Shown in pieces: positions 21,600 to 34,200 of a stretch of DNA of 64,000 nt; the first letter of the stretch is position 1; the number at the start of each line of letters is the position of its first letter. The stretch spans positions 62,001 through 126,000 of the forward strand of contig SDUX01000009.1 in NCBI GenBank assembly GCA_008729055.1, in the 5' to 3' direction. A model generated the notes under the pieces. The model was given only the letters and a program-made list of their open reading frames with translations. It was not told where the DNA came from and made no database searches. The DNA comes from Pyropia haitanensis. Lineage: Eukaryota; Rhodophyta; Bangiophyceae; Bangiales; Bangiaceae. A program made the position numbers and the translations under genes.

Positions 21600-24500
21600 T
21601 CCACTTTTTACTGGAAGCACAATAGGATCGCGATAGCTTGGCCCCAGGGGCCAGGTTTGGTATGTAACCGTTTGGTATCGACCTAAAGACACCTTTTATA
21701 TCAGAATGAAGTCCAAAACCGGTGGGTGGGAGACCCCGCCTGCGCTTCTGAAGCGCCGTGGGCTATAATCAGTCGTCTACCTAATATGGTATGAATACAC
21801 GTCCCAAGGCCCCTAGAGGGGCATTTAAGACCCGCTTTTTTCCTATGGTAGTAGGCTACCAGCCTAGGGACCGCTATGCCCTCCATTTTCCCGACTCAGG
21901 GGCGCCTAGGAGAAGCACGGGGTTGGCTTCCCGCCTGCCCCCCCGCCCATTCTGTGGGCCGATTTTGATAGGGGTTTTGTTCCGCCTGGCGGACCCCACT
22001 GTTAATGGCATGTTCTACTATGGTTTCTAGGCCACGGGGTGACCTCCCACTTCACCCGAAACAACCATAGTAGAGGCCCCGTATTGGAGGCGGGGCATCG
22101 GCTTTTTATGGCTTGGGGCACCGCCCCTCCTCAGAGGAGCTCATAGTAGTAGGAGATTTTATGCCCCTGCTTTCCGGGCTGAAAATCCGGAGTTGGCCTC
22201 AACAGTACGTGTGGTCCTCCCATAGGGGGAGGGGGCAACTCGGCCCCACTAGTGTGCGGCTGAACCTCCCTTCTCCTTTGGGGCATGCGTTGGTATGCCT
22301 CTTTGTGCTCTCTATATAATGAGAGGAAAATCCAAAGGCATACCTGCCTTTTGTGATGTCTGCTCCCTCCACCTTGCTTTTTCTTTGGATAACAAAGACG
22401 GAGAGAGGTCGGGGGGGGACAGCTGGGTATCGAAATCGCGTGGTGCAAGTGACGCCGGAGGTCTTTATAGAACGGCACTCCAATGAGGACGCAACGCAGG
22501 TCGCCCTTGGATATTGTCCCGTCGACATGGATTGCGGGTTTGGTAGTAAGGTTTCATATTTGGTCCGCTCACCTCCCCACCAGTCGGTTGGATAAGCGAA
22601 GAGGGTGCGCGCTGTCGCGCCAGCTTATGAGTGGTTTTTTCTCGGATGGACGCAAGTCTCTGGGGACGCCCTGTACTTTTTTTGTTTTTTTCGCACTGTC
22701 TGGATCCGGGTTTGGTAGTGAGGTTCCATTGGTCCGCTCACCTCCCCACCAGGCGCTGTGGGAAAAAAAACATACCGCAGGCCGTTGTCACGGCCATGTG
22801 TACCCGTCCGTATCGTTCCGTATTGACTTCGTATACTAGTGCAACGCTGGTACCAGACCACTGCACGTGTGCGCCCCCTTTCTTGCGCTAGGGAAGGGTC
22901 GGTTGGCTTTTTCCGGGAAAAAAGAAGGGTCTCTTGTAGAAATGCCCTAAGCTGTGGTAGGGCACCCGTCGTGAATGAAAAACGGGGGAGGGGTTTGGTT
23001 ACCCGTCTGCCTTTCTCGCCTCATTGACGGTGGTCCGTTGGGACGATACGAAAGAATTGGGGAACCCGGGTCTCCTCATGATATCACAAACCGGTCTTGA
23101 TAATCTGCGAAAAAAGCGCTTGCCCTCTGAACGTATACTGAAACTGTATACTAATCACGCAGAGATTCGCCATAAGACCATCAGTTATGAGAAAGGGCGT
23201 CATTTTTATAGGAACCAGGGTATTGCCAGACGGCGGAATGGAGAGCTGCCATTATGTCGTGTTTTGTAATGGGGGAGCTGGCGGGTTGAAGAGTGGCGTC
23301 CCCTCCCCAAGTGCCGCTCTAAGGAGGCTGCTCAGCCATGCCGAACTCCTTAAGTTGTGCGTTCCTGTTGCGTGGACGGCAACTTTACCTGTGACGGTCT
23401 ATGGGAATAATCTGGAGCACTGCTGGACCCCCTATTGGGGCGTGGTATCATTCGTATCGTCGCAACTCCGTCTATGGACATATCTCCGTGTAGCGCAAAG
23501 AGGTCCTTATTTTTTTTCTGAGGCGCCGTCTATCTCTTTCCCGGGTGGACGGCCTGGTCAAGGTACTTCTTGGCCAGGGCACCAAATGGGAGTTTTTCTC
23601 CATGGCGAAAGAGGGAAAAGGGAGGGAAATCCCTCATTTTCCAAGGAAAAGACCAGAGCTGGGTCTGGCATAAGGAACGCAGACAGAGACAAAGTTCCTA
23701 GCTAGAGCGTATGACATCTTGAGGCGGGGCCTTTGCGAAAGAATGCAAAGTGCGAACTTCGCCACTCGCACGGGTGTTCGTCTGAAAGCCGCATGATGTA
23801 CTGTGTACGTTCCCGTCTTGGGAGGAACGCCGGCTGGGGCCTTTTTTTCCTGTCTGTGCTTATTTAGTGTTTCCAGGTTTCGGCTCTGGCCGATAAAGCT
23901 TAAGAAGATCATCTGTCTGAGACTCGCGCGGCCTCTTTTTTTTTCGATGGTATCAAGCCTGGCGTGTTTTTTTGATCCAAAAAAAAAACAGCCTGAGGCT
24001 CTAAGTGTATACTCGAGGTGCACATACATACGCGGAGTGCATGTGTAGGTACAGGACAAGGGGGAAAAAGAAAATGTCCTTGCTTGCTTCCCTATCCACG
24101 CTACGACCTTGTTTGGGGAAAAACGTTTTGCCATGGGGGTGCACCTTCCAGTTGATGACAAAACAATGGAAGAGATGTAGGCGCTCACTCCGCGCGCCAT
24201 CACCTCGCATACATACCTTAGGGAAGTGCCGTTTTTTTTTTTTATAAGAAAAAAAGGGCGGCCTCCTCAAGAAATGTCTCTGAGTGAGTGGCTTGTCACT
24301 CGCCATCCCCACACACACACCCGACCGCCACCTTTTTTTTGGTGGCGCAAACGGGCTCTGGGGTACGGGGGGGGGTCTTCACAAGGTAGTCGGCACAGTT
24401 TCTCGTTCTAGGGGACTGCGCAGTACCGTCCAGTACGACTGGAGAGGAAGGAAAATAACGAACAAGTGTGAAGATTCCTCGCACAAGTGACCTGTCGACC

Positions 24501-24960
24501 GCTCGTCGGTTGGCATTCGATACTATGCTGGGATGGCGCGGCGGGGGAAAAAGGGCAAAAAAGTGCGGGAAGAAAAAAAAAAACACCAAGAAATACTCAG
24601 CAGAGAGCAAAGGCGCGCCGTCACGAAATTGTCGTGGGGTCACGCGCGGATTTCCAATACGACGGCCTCTGCTGACCCACCCCACGACCCATCAGTTTTG
24701 TACGGAAAAAAAAGACGCACCTGCGACACGGAAGAAATGCCTGAGCGGATGTGCCGCGGGCGACGGCGCACGTGGATTGCCTTGCAATATAGGCACATCC
24801 CTGTCGTTAGCCAACGACTTGGTACAAGAACAGAAAAAAAAGAACAAAAGAAGAGCCGCCCCGCCTGCGATGGGAGATGCATTGCCCTTTTAATTTTTCA
24901 GCCCATCGTGTGCCTGGCTCTCCTGCCCTTTTTTTTTCGTTGAAGTACGTGTACCTATTT
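21600..24960 (+). other. Probable rDNA spacer (IGS/5' ETS-like) leading into 18S
   Basis: Composition differs from everything around it: lower GC, many A or T runs of 7-10, no credible ORF, and inverted short repeats. It runs without a break into the 5' end of 18S rRNA at 24961, which is the position of the external transcribed spacer in an rDNA unit. No RNA polymerase I promoter can be recognised by eye, and the upstream limit (about 21600) is a composition estimate. Confidence 0.45.
22530..22752 (+). repeat. Internal repeat pair in the spacer-like region
   Basis: GGTTTGGTAGTAAGGTTTCA followed by TTGGTCCGCTCACCTCCCC near 22537-22583 recurs with small changes near 22708-22752. Spacer repeats of this kind are usual in rDNA. 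Confidence 0.75.
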
Positions 24961-25951
24961 ACCTGGTTGATCCTGCCAGGAGTCATCTGCTTGTCTCAAA
25001 AATTACGCCACGCATGTCTAAATGTAAACACTTTCATACACGTGAAACTGCGAATGGCTCGTTAACACAGTTATAGTTCCTTTGAGAACCACCTTACTTG
25101 GATTACCGTAGTAATTCTGGAGCTAATACATGCCGCATCGCCCGACTCACGAAGGGTTGTATTTATTGGATAAAAAACCATCGTGTTCCTTTTAGAGCGC
25201 TGTGAGATGATTCACAGTAACTTGTCGGATCGCATGGCCTTGTGCTGGCGACTGCTCAATCAGATTTCTGCCCTATCAACTGTTGATGGTGGATGTGGTA
25301 TGATATCGATCTCAACCGGGACCAGAAATACCCTCCAGGGAAAGGGGAAAATAAATGGGAAGAGGGAGCCACGAGCTAGGCGTTACCTGTTGCCTCACGC
25401 GCCTGGCGGCAGGGTCGCCAGAGATGCACGGTAGTGCACACGGGGAAGAGGGTCGCAAGCGCGCAGTTGTTTTTCCCGGGGACGCGGGCCACGGGCGCCC
25501 TGCTGTCCCATCTAAAAGCAAGAGGAGGGCGTACCGGCCTTTGGCCCGGTAGCCCCCCTATCGAACCCCTCGGGAGATATTGGGGGGGAGACCGAGTCTA
25601 ACCTCGTCGATCTCCCCCAATATCTCCCCTACAGCTATTTCTGATAATTTTCCTCCAAGATATCCCTCACAAATACAAAGAAGCAATCCCTCATGATTCG
25701 ATCACGGGACGGGCGCGAGACCGGATCCGGCCCTCCGCCTCGGACCCGTTTCGTCCTGCGACCGGCAGCCGGCGCCTGCCACCCTCCCGTACGGGTATGT
25801 CCTGCGCCCGTCCGCCTCTGGGCAGCCGGGACCATCCGGGGGGGGGTCGCCGGATGCTACAGTCGAGTATTGATCTACCATGTTGTCGACGTGTAACGGG
25901 GAATTTGGGTCGCTTCCGGAGAGGGAGCCTGAGCAACGGCTACCACATCCA
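24961..25951 (+). rRNA. 18S rRNA 5' fragment, degenerate and interrupted
   Basis: ACCTGGTTGATCCTGCCAG at 24961 is the universal 18S start. Homology continues through the GAATGGCTCGTTAA, GTAATTCTGGAGCTAATACA and ACTGTTGATGGT landmarks to about 25312. It resumes after an insertion at 25873 (TAACGGGGAA, CCGGAGAGGGAGCCTGAG) and stops abruptly after GGCTACCACATCCA at 25951. That is about the first 400 nt of an ~1.8-kb gene. Several normally near-invariant positions are changed early on (GCCAGGAGTCATCTGC, ATTACGCCACGC), so this is an rRNA pseudogene rather than a working gene. Confidence 0.9.
25313..25872. other. ~560-bp insertion inside the 18S fragment
   Basis: Flanked by GATCT on both sides (25308-25312 and 25873-25877), which suggests a 5-bp target duplication. 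Removing the insert and one GATCT restores 18S continuity. Inside is a strong inverted repeat: GGGAGATATTGGGGG near 25570 and CCCCCAATATCTCCC near 25614. No ORF with motifs and no typical group I intron core were seen. It could be a non-autonomous mobile element. Confidence 0.55.
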
Positions 25952-25985
25952 GCTCACGTATGCGGGACGTGCGGCAAGGCACGAA

Positions 25986-27245
25986 TGAGTGACCTGAGTG
26001 GATTTGCTTACTCCCGGTTGCAGCGACCCGCCCCCGCGCCACCCGCCGCGCGCCCGCGCGGCGCGGCGCCCGCGCTGGTGGCCGCGACGCAGGCGGCACT
26101 GGCGGATCTCGCGCCCGCCCTCGACGCGCCGTGCCATGAGCACCTGCCTGCAAATAACGACCGCACGCGGTGGACGCCGAACGTGACGCGGCTGGCTCAC
26201 ACGACGGCGCAGCGGCTGGAGCGTGCGCTGCGGGGCCTGGCGGGCAAGGTGGCCGACGGATCCCCCGCGGCCGTTGGCGCACGCGAAAGCGACGGTCGAA
26301 GCCGGGTGTTTGCCACCGCGCGCTCGTGCTATGCTCGCGCCGTGGACGCGCCCACTGGGGCGGCCGCCATCATCTTTGGGGCGGTTGAGCCCGACGCCCC
26401 AGCGCGCGCCGCCGTGCTGGTTGCCATTGCGGCGCTGGACGTCGTCCCAGGAATTCTGGCGTGTGGCCCGGTCTGGGACTCGTGGCAATTTCCAATAGAA
26501 CGAGCGGTCAGGACACTTACCCCCATGATCAGGTCGAGGAGCAGGCCCCACGCCGCTCTAACAGACGCGATCTCGCAAAAGTGCGAGGCCGGGCTGCTCA
26601 CGGCGTTTAGTGATGCCTACTGTCCCAATCATCGGGCAAACGCCACCGGTATTGCTGTCGCCTCCGACGGCGTTAAGGGGAGCTTTCCGTTTCCGTCTCG
26701 TGACGATAATCAAGTCCTCCTCGTACCGCCAAGTGCCCATCCAAGCAAGCTTTTGGAATCTGAGGCGGTGCATCTCAAGACAGCTCTTGGCCTGAAAGGC
26801 GTCGTGAACATACCAGACGTTATTTTTGCTAAGAAGTACGCTCGGGTACAAATGGCCAGCGGCGTGATTGCTGGCTTGTTGATGGCCGCAGGAGCCACCA
26901 ACCGGCGAAATTACCTGTTACAAGTTCACTCCAAAGACCTCGTGCGCCGGTCGTCAGGTGCCGTTCAAAGCGTTCCGATGACGACGTACGGGGTGGCAAT
27001 GCATTACGCGGTGGTGTTCGTGAACAAACCCTTCGCATTTGCTTACGTTGAGTGTATCAAGTCTTCGGCGAATCGCCTGGTGCGATATGGTCGGCCGGAG
27101 AAGAAGCGCAATATGGACTGTTTTTTGCGCTCCTGCAGGGGTAAGGAAGTACGTTCCTGTTTTCGCAGTAGGTGCGGCCGTAGGGGCTTTGTGCCGCGAC
27201 GGCAAGCGCTTTATGGTACTTCCGAGAGTTCCCTTTAGTAATTAA
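25986..27245 (+). pseudogene. CACTA/EnSpm-type transposase C-terminal remnant (DUF4218-like)
   Basis: The first bases of the open frame are 18S sequence, so the remnant starts after 25951; ATG 25986 is only a convenient start. The block GPVWDSWQFPIERAV then RSRSRPHAAL (about 26470-26560) resembles the W-x-FP-x-ER and NR-x-RP signature of the DUF4218 region of Tnp2-like CACTA transposases. Downstream, YGVAMHYAVVFVNKPFAFAY also fits the C-terminal part of such proteins. The frame shifts near a GGGG at about 27137, after which KYVPVFAVGAAVG continues to a stop at 27245. The catalytic region is absent, so the gene is 5'-truncated and frameshifted. Confidence 0.55.
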
Positions 27246-30200
27246 TTACTAGTTGTTTTTGGTGTTTGTCAATTCATAAACCGCGCCGCTTTCAATTAAC
27301 CCGTGCACACGAGCCACACCCGCCTGCCAGCACGCCCCACATCCGTTTCTTTCCCTGCTTTCAGTGCCCCCACCACCTTTCGAACTTGCCCCCACCCAGC
27401 TCGACGGGCCCCCCTGGACCGTTTCCGGCACGTCCCTGCCTTATACTAGCACAAGCCGCTTCACCAGCTGACGGTCTTCAACAAAGGGGGCGTGGAGGCG
27501 GGGGGAGCGGGTTAGGGCGGGCAGAATTGGGAGCTGATGGTGGCCGCGGGTGGCAGTGGAGCCGCCGAGGTCGTTGCGGCGCCGGCGGTGGCGGTGGCGG
27601 TGGTAGCGGTGGCGCCCCCGGCGGTGGCGGGAGCGACGGGGCGACCAAGGAGGCGGAGGTGACGACGCTGCCTCCGACACGCCGCCAACGGGCGCGGCGC
27701 TGCAGGTCGTAGCGTTCACGCGTTCGCTTACGCTGATACCGGCTGACTTCACACGAGCTGATTTTCATCTTTGCAGTGTGAGCGTAATAAGCAAAAAAGC
27801 CAGTGCATACGAGCATAAAAAACTAAAATGAGACTCAGGGCGTGGAGCCTTGTTTGATGCTTGCTCTCATCAACGCCAGATAATTGTACAGCTGAATGTT
27901 TCAATTTCGCCAACGTCTCGGATGTAATGAATAGGGTTGCGAGTGTGAATGTACCTGCGCATGTACTGAGCAACGGCTCGCCCATGTGCAATACATTGCA
28001 CCAGTACTGGAACGGTGCGTGGCATCGCGCAATGATGAACGAATTTCATAAATTTCGTTTCCTGTCAAGTTGAAGCCTTCCACGCGAAGCCAGGGTGGGT
28101 TCGAGAGCCCATTTCAAGCTTCGGTTTCGAATCTCGAACCTCACGTGGACGAATCGCACGCGGTCCGCCTTTGCCAAATTGGCGCTCATGACAAAGGCAG
28201 ATCAGAGCAATTCTACGGGTCAATGACATTTTACTGTCAGCTCTGCTCACATCAATCAGGTTAGTGTCCTGATCCTCGCACCGTGACCACACACGACTTG
28301 ACGATCGGAGGTGCGCCGTAGTTGCGCCGCAGATCTCCCCACGAATGGCTCACACCACCAATCGTGGATCAAGCTCAGGAAGGTGTTCTGCCCTGGCGTC
28401 GAGGGGTCTGAGGGCAGCCTGAGCCTCACGCTGTGGTGGAGGGCGTCAGGCACATGCGCACTCTCAAGCGGGGGCGACGGCAGCTGCTCCCCACCCCGAC
28501 AGCACGCACATGTCGGGGTGACGTGCACAGTCTCGTCTTCCACTCGGGCGGCCGCGCGCACTCCCGTTCGTGCACCTCACCCGCGTCCGCGACGTCGTCC
28601 ACCGGCACCGGGCACGACCCCCGCTTTCGTTTTTTTTTGCGGCCACTGGTCCCTTGCTGCTACTCATGGCGCGTTCACCGCGCCGCGCACCACTGCGCTA
28701 CCCGTCTGAGCATAGAGGTGCGTTGTCTTCGTGGGTCTTCCTTGTCTGTTTAAGCATGGGCGGTGCAGACGACACACCGTGCGCAAGATGCGCATTTTAG
28801 TGTCTGACCTTCTGTTTGGTGCGCGCACTGGTTGTCTCTTGTCTACTGAGCTACCGCTTTTTTACTTAACCGCAGAGGCCAAGTCCACGGCACCCCCCGC
28901 CCCACCCTCTTCCATCCAAGCGCCGCCTCCGCCACCCCCTCGTCGTCCCCCCACCCCCGCGCCCGCTGAGTCGGCGGCCGGGCTGGCGCCATCCAGCGCC
29001 TCCCCACCCCCCCCACTACGAGCAAGTCAAGGTCAAACCTGCGTTGTGGCGCCGGCAACGACGGCGGCTGGGCCGGCGGCATTGCGCGCCCCCCCCCCTC
29101 TCCTCCACCCACCGCGCGACAACATCCATCTTCTGCTGGGGCCCCTGGAGCGGCTGCGTTGGGGTGGGCCGTGGCTTCTCCGTGTCCCCCTCTACCTCCT
29201 CGCTGCCAGGCGGTCGCGCGCGCCCACGCATCGTCTGCGAGGGCCGGTGCGGGCCCGCGCGGGCATGCACGCCGCACGTCGGGGCGGGGGGGCTGCTTCA
29301 TGGTCGGGGGCGCCATGTCGGTGAAGCGCCGTCCAGGGTCATCCAGAAGATCCGCATCGCCCGTGACGGGCATTTGGGCTACGGACCTGGAGACCGGTTG
29401 CGCCTGCTCAGGGCGACGCGTCAGGCGGCGCGTCATCTCGCGGCGGGGGTGCCTTCCACACGGCAAGGCGCCTCGCGGCTGGAGTTGGCCATCTCCGCGT
29501 TGGAGCAGAACGAACCCCCGCTTAAGGCGTGCGTCGCCAGCTGGGGTGCCTGTTGTTTGCTGTCGTCGCACGTCAAGAATGCAATTGGGAGGGGGCCGAG
29601 ATGTCGGTCGGACCGTGAATCTGTCGACTGTGAGGGAGACGGGGAAGATGTGGTGATGGTACCAATGGTGGCGTGGCGTGGACGTGGGCCTCCTGGAGTG
29701 CGACGTGACGAGAGCTTGCGTGGGCGGGGTTAGGAGGGGCGTCATGTGGCGGTGGTGGGGGGTGCTTCGTCAGTGGAGGGGCGAGCAGTTCTGACGGGCG
29801 GGAGGGACTGGGGCGAGCGGGGGTGCACGGCACCTGCCGCCTCCGGTCGGGGTCCCGTTGGACCAGGAGAGGTCCCCGGTCGTGCTGCTCTGGTGCCGCC
29901 CAAGGGCGGACAGCGCGGCCGGATCTCTCCCGTCGCCGGTGGGAATTAGTCGGGCGCGGCCAGCAGTCGAGAAGCTGTCAGCCGCCAGGCCGCCTTTTTG
30001 AACACTTTGTAAAAAAAAGGATAATGACGATTAAGATGTTGCGCCACAAGCAATTAAAGAAGACATTTGTAAACTCTAACCTAAAAAGTAACGTCAGATT
30101 AGTTCAAACACTGTACTAATCTTTATTCTTCACAAATGATTAGTGCAATTCACATCATATTTCGCAGCGTATGCTTAACGTTCTTGCGAATAGTAAAGCA

Positions 30201-30784
30201 GCTAACTCGGGGTAGTCTTTCATCTCCAGTGAACAGTTGACCACTATTATTTGCGGGTCCAGAAGGGACCAACACAACCACTGTAATTTGTCGTGTACGT
30301 CTCTTAGTGAGGACGAACGGCAGCCAATCATGGTCTCATTTGATCGCGCTTTTTCTTGACGAAAAGCGCGATATCGCTCTTTTACAAGCGCGATATCGCG
30401 CTATTGACCCCTCTCGCAGGGGTAATCTGGTGGGGCTCTGAGCCACGAGATACCCCTCAGAGAACACCTCTTCGCTTCAGATCATCGAAATGTGAGCGTG
30501 CCATGATTCGACTCCTGCCTGCACAGGTGGATCATGGGCGGTCTGGCAGCTCTCTCAGGAGGGTCCAGGAAAGCTCGATCTCGCGCTTTGCGTTTCTGTA
30601 GGGCTACCCGTTCCGGACCGCGGCCCACGTACGGTGGCCGCGTGTGGACTGGAACGACCGCACGGGCGGGGAGGAGGAGGTCGCGCGCCCCGACGGTGGT
30701 GGGTCGGGTGGCGCGGGCGGGGCAGCGGCGGACCCGCTGGCCGAGGCGAGCGGTGAGAGGGGCGGCGCGGCGGCGGAACCAGGG
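27246..30784. other. 3.5 kb without a supported gene
   Basis: A patchwork of (GGC)n-rich sequence (about 27560-27660), poly-Pro/Arg-coding GC-rich DNA (28850-29950) and an AT-rich island (about 30000-30600). Open frames are low-complexity and show no family motif. It likely consists of transposon remnants. Confidence 0.4.
30343..30402. repeat. Palindrome cluster in the AT-rich island
   Basis: ATCGCGCTTTT (30343-30353) pairs with AAAAGCGCGAT (30362-30372) across an 8-nt loop. It is followed by the perfect 16-bp palindrome AGCGCGATATCGCGCT (30387-30402), and GCGCGATATCGC also occurs around 30366-30377. Confidence 0.85.
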
Positions 30785-30843
30785 ATGGGGGTGGGGTTGG
30801 GCTCGGATTTAGAGGTGAGGTTGGGAAGTGGTGCGCGGCAATT
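30785..30843 (+). repeat. MULE-2 left terminal inverted repeat (partner 36786-36842)
   Basis: Two G-rich motifs about 24 bp apart, similar in sequence and spacing to the inverted copy at 36786-36842 and to the ends described at 17146 and 60298. A third motif (GATGGGGTGGGGTTGGG) lies at about 30880-30896. Confidence 0.55.
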
Positions 30844-31264
30844 ATGACTGTAGTTGAATCGTGTCTCGTATAATGCGATGGGGTGGGGTTGGGTTGCGCC
30901 CCAGTACTCACGAATCCAATCCGAGAATCAGCCGCCGACGCGATCGGGTTTCTTCTCGCCGATTTCTCCCTGACGGCCAACAGCGCGGTGGACGGTGCCC
31001 CGTGCCTGTTGCGCGCCTTTTTTTTGGCGGGCCTGGGCGCGCACCGTGGCTGTCTTCGGGCGGGGTAGTATCCATCGACAGGCCCCATTGGCGTGCTTCC
31101 TGGCATGACGCCAGACACCACGGTCGCAGCTCTAGTTGCCGCCGACGACACCACCTTCATCGCGAGCACTGCTCGGGCCGACGGTTGCTGCGCTGCTGGT
31201 GCACGGCGACCATTGTACCGCTGGTAGGAGCAGCGACGATTCCTGCGTCAACGCCACTCGCAGC

Positions 31265-34200
31265 ATGGACCTAATCGCGCAGTACGGGAGCGCCGACGAA
31301 TCATCGACGAATGCTAGCGAGGTGCACGAACCGGACGGGACTGGTCCAAGCCAGAGGGAGGCGAGCGCTGTGCATCTCTTCCAGAGAGAGGCGTCAGGCT
31401 TGTTCGGGGTATGCTGCTCTCTCTGCTTCAATCCTTTTCCCTGGTTTTCTGTTGCCTCTCCTCACGATCCATCTTGCCCCCGTCAACACAGCCGTTGATC
31501 TGACGTCTTTTTTGCTCACCGTTCATCCGGTTGCTGTCCCCGGTTTCGTTACTGCTCGCAGACAACAGAGCGCAACACTGTTGGTGACGTACTGGTGCAC
31601 AAAAACGGCGGGGGGCCGTTCCTATCTAGCAGTGAGGACAGCGTGGCGCACGTGCTGAGGCTAGACACCAGTGACGTCGAGCAGTGGTTTAGGGACAGCC
31701 CCTACACGTGGGGAAGCCCGAAGAGTTCCAACAACACCATGGTGTACATTGGCGGCGAGTGGCAGCCGTACATCGTACGCAAGAGGACCTGCGTGCCGCC
31801 GATGGTGTGTTCTCTCATGCCAAAGGCCCTGTCCTGTTTGGCTCATACTGAGGTGGACTTCGATCACCCCGAGTGGGTCCAGGCCATGGGCCTGTGTGAG
31901 GACTTCGATTCCCCTGAGAGACGCGTGCACAAGGTCACTTTGGTACGTACCCCTCGCACATCTTGCGTCTCAATCTGGCGTCCCTTTCTTATCCGTGTGT
32001 GCTTTTTGTTGCGTGACACGACACAGGTCGCTGACGCTTGCAATATCTCTTTTCCCCCAGTTTCTGACTTTCTGTTTTTTTCTCTGGCGCGTCAGGCTTT
32101 TTTCAAAACCCTCTCGAAGCTGGACGGTGGCTGCTCTTCTGATGGTGAGGACCATTGTCCGTGTGGAGGCCATCCTGTTCTTGTCCTTGCAAGTGGGAAC
32201 CGGCGGGCGTTCATTGGCTATAGTGGTTGGCGACCGGGGGACCCTCCGAAGTGGAATCGCGGTCATATGTCCGCTTCCATACCGCATGGGGTGGACAGCG
32301 ACCAGCTAGAGCAGTGGCTGGCGCACGGGTGCGACGAGGCGAGCACTGGTGAGACGTGTTGCTTCACTGCAAGCAAGCGCACGAAGGAGCGGACGTGCAC
32401 GCGCCACGGTGGGGAGCTTCCTCCCCTTGTGCGGGCGGCCGGTGGACGGTCCGATGTCCGCGTAGAGTTCCACGCCCCCGTTGGTCGAGCGAAAGAGGCA
32501 GGGAGCAAGGCGATTGTTGTGCTTCGCGGCACACACACACACGTCTTCCCGGTTTGTAGGGCGAGCTCCCGATTCGTCCACAGTGTGGTACAAAAGAGCT
32601 CGTCCAGCTCGATACGGGCGTTGCAGGTGCGTCACGTGATTGACCAGCTGCAACGTTTCAGTCTCTCTTCTCGAGGCGATTTTTTTTCTCCTTGTCAGAC
32701 CAGAAGTACCTCCCTTTTTTCTTTTTTTTGGCTGGTTGGATCGTGTACACATAGCAATCGCCGACGGCAGCAGCGGCGGTGGTGCCAGCAGTGCATGGGT
32801 CCGAAAGCTGCGGCACCGGGCGCGCTGTGTCGCCCATCCGTTTGGTCAGAACCTGCTGGCGGTATTGGATTTCCGTCGTCGTGCTGGAGGAACGCACCAC
32901 TACGTGCAGGCAGAGATAGACAGGGGAGACTGCACGGCAGTCGTGCTACAGAACGACCATCAAGCGACGCTCTCGGGGAAGGTGCGGTACGTCGAGGCGG
33001 ACACTACTTTTGGCGTCGTCGCGCCAGGTTCGGCGAAGAGTGGCGTAAGCGCGGACGCTATCCGTGCTTCCGGCAAGCATGCGTACGACTGGCACCACTT
33101 CTCCATCGTGTACGTTTCTTCGGTCTGCGGACATCTGTTTCTCTACTTTTCTCAATGTTCCTCTTTTTTTTGGTGCAGTGGCTGAGGAGAAGGGCAAGGA
33201 ATGGGGGGGGCGCAGAGGGCGCCGACGGTCGATGAGCTGGACACCGTCGCCGCAAGGCAGTCGGGTCGTGGCAGCTACACGATGCTGCGGCGCGATGTCG
33301 GCGAGGGTGGCAGCAACGCCGCGGTGGTGGTCTCGGCGGCGCGCACTGGCCGGCTCTGGCTATCACGCCCGCTGCGGCGTCGCCGTCTCTGGGTCGGGGC
33401 ACGATCCCCAGTATGGCGACGGGGCTGAATGTGCAAAAAGCGTCGGCGACAGCGGCAGGGGCGGCAGCGGCGGCGATTGTGGTACTGGTGGCGGCGGCTA
33501 CCCGGCGGTCGCTGCGGCGGAGCCAGTCGGCACGGCGGCGGCATCGGCAGTGGGGGGGGCGGCCGGCAGCGCCCCCGCTGGCGCCGCGCCCGATCTGGGC
33601 GTCGCGTGAGTCCTGCCGAAATGTGCGCTCCTCGAGGACCACCTGCCCGACAACCTGCGGCTAGAGCTGCGCTGCGCGGGATCCCTGCCGTGGGCCGCCC
33701 TGCGCGAGGTGCTCTCCACGCACGCGCAGGCGGTCGTGGCCCAGGTAAAGGTGCCGCAGTCGGTGGATGCGCCGTCGCTGTTGGTGGTCGGCTGCGACGA
33801 TGATGCAGCAGGCGTCGACTGTGGCAGTGTTGGTTGCGGAGGCGGCCGCGACGGTGGCGATGGTGGGGGCGGCGCCGTCGCCGCCACCGCCGCCGCCGTG
33901 CCCGGCGGCGGCGCGGACGTTGCCGACGCGTGTACGCGCTCTCTCCGCCGCAGCGTGCGCACGCTCAACGGCGAGGCGTTTGCGGTCACCCTCGCGTACG
34001 CGAACCACTCATCGGTGGCAGCAGCCACTGACGGGCACGACATCACGCCCTCCATGGCCGCGTGGCTGGCCCGGGCGGCGTCGACCGCCGCGTCTTCTCC
34101 ACCGCCTGACAGGAAGTCACCGCCCGCCTGGCAGTGCTGCTTGTGCGCGGCCTCTTCGCCCGCCAGTACACCGGATACTTCATGCACATCGATAAGAACC

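Noticed and set aside
25313..25872. Group I intron in the 18S fragment
   Set aside because: No recognisable conserved core elements, no homing endonuclease ORF, and a direct GATCT duplication that points to insertion.
28070..28150. Possible tRNA because of a GGTTTCGAATCTCGAACC stretch
   Set aside because: It is a simple inverted repeat; no anticodon arm or acceptor stem can be laid out around it.
28843..29745. 300-codon minus-strand ORF
   Set aside because: Low-complexity Arg/Pro/Gly composition, comparable open frames on the other strand, and no motif.
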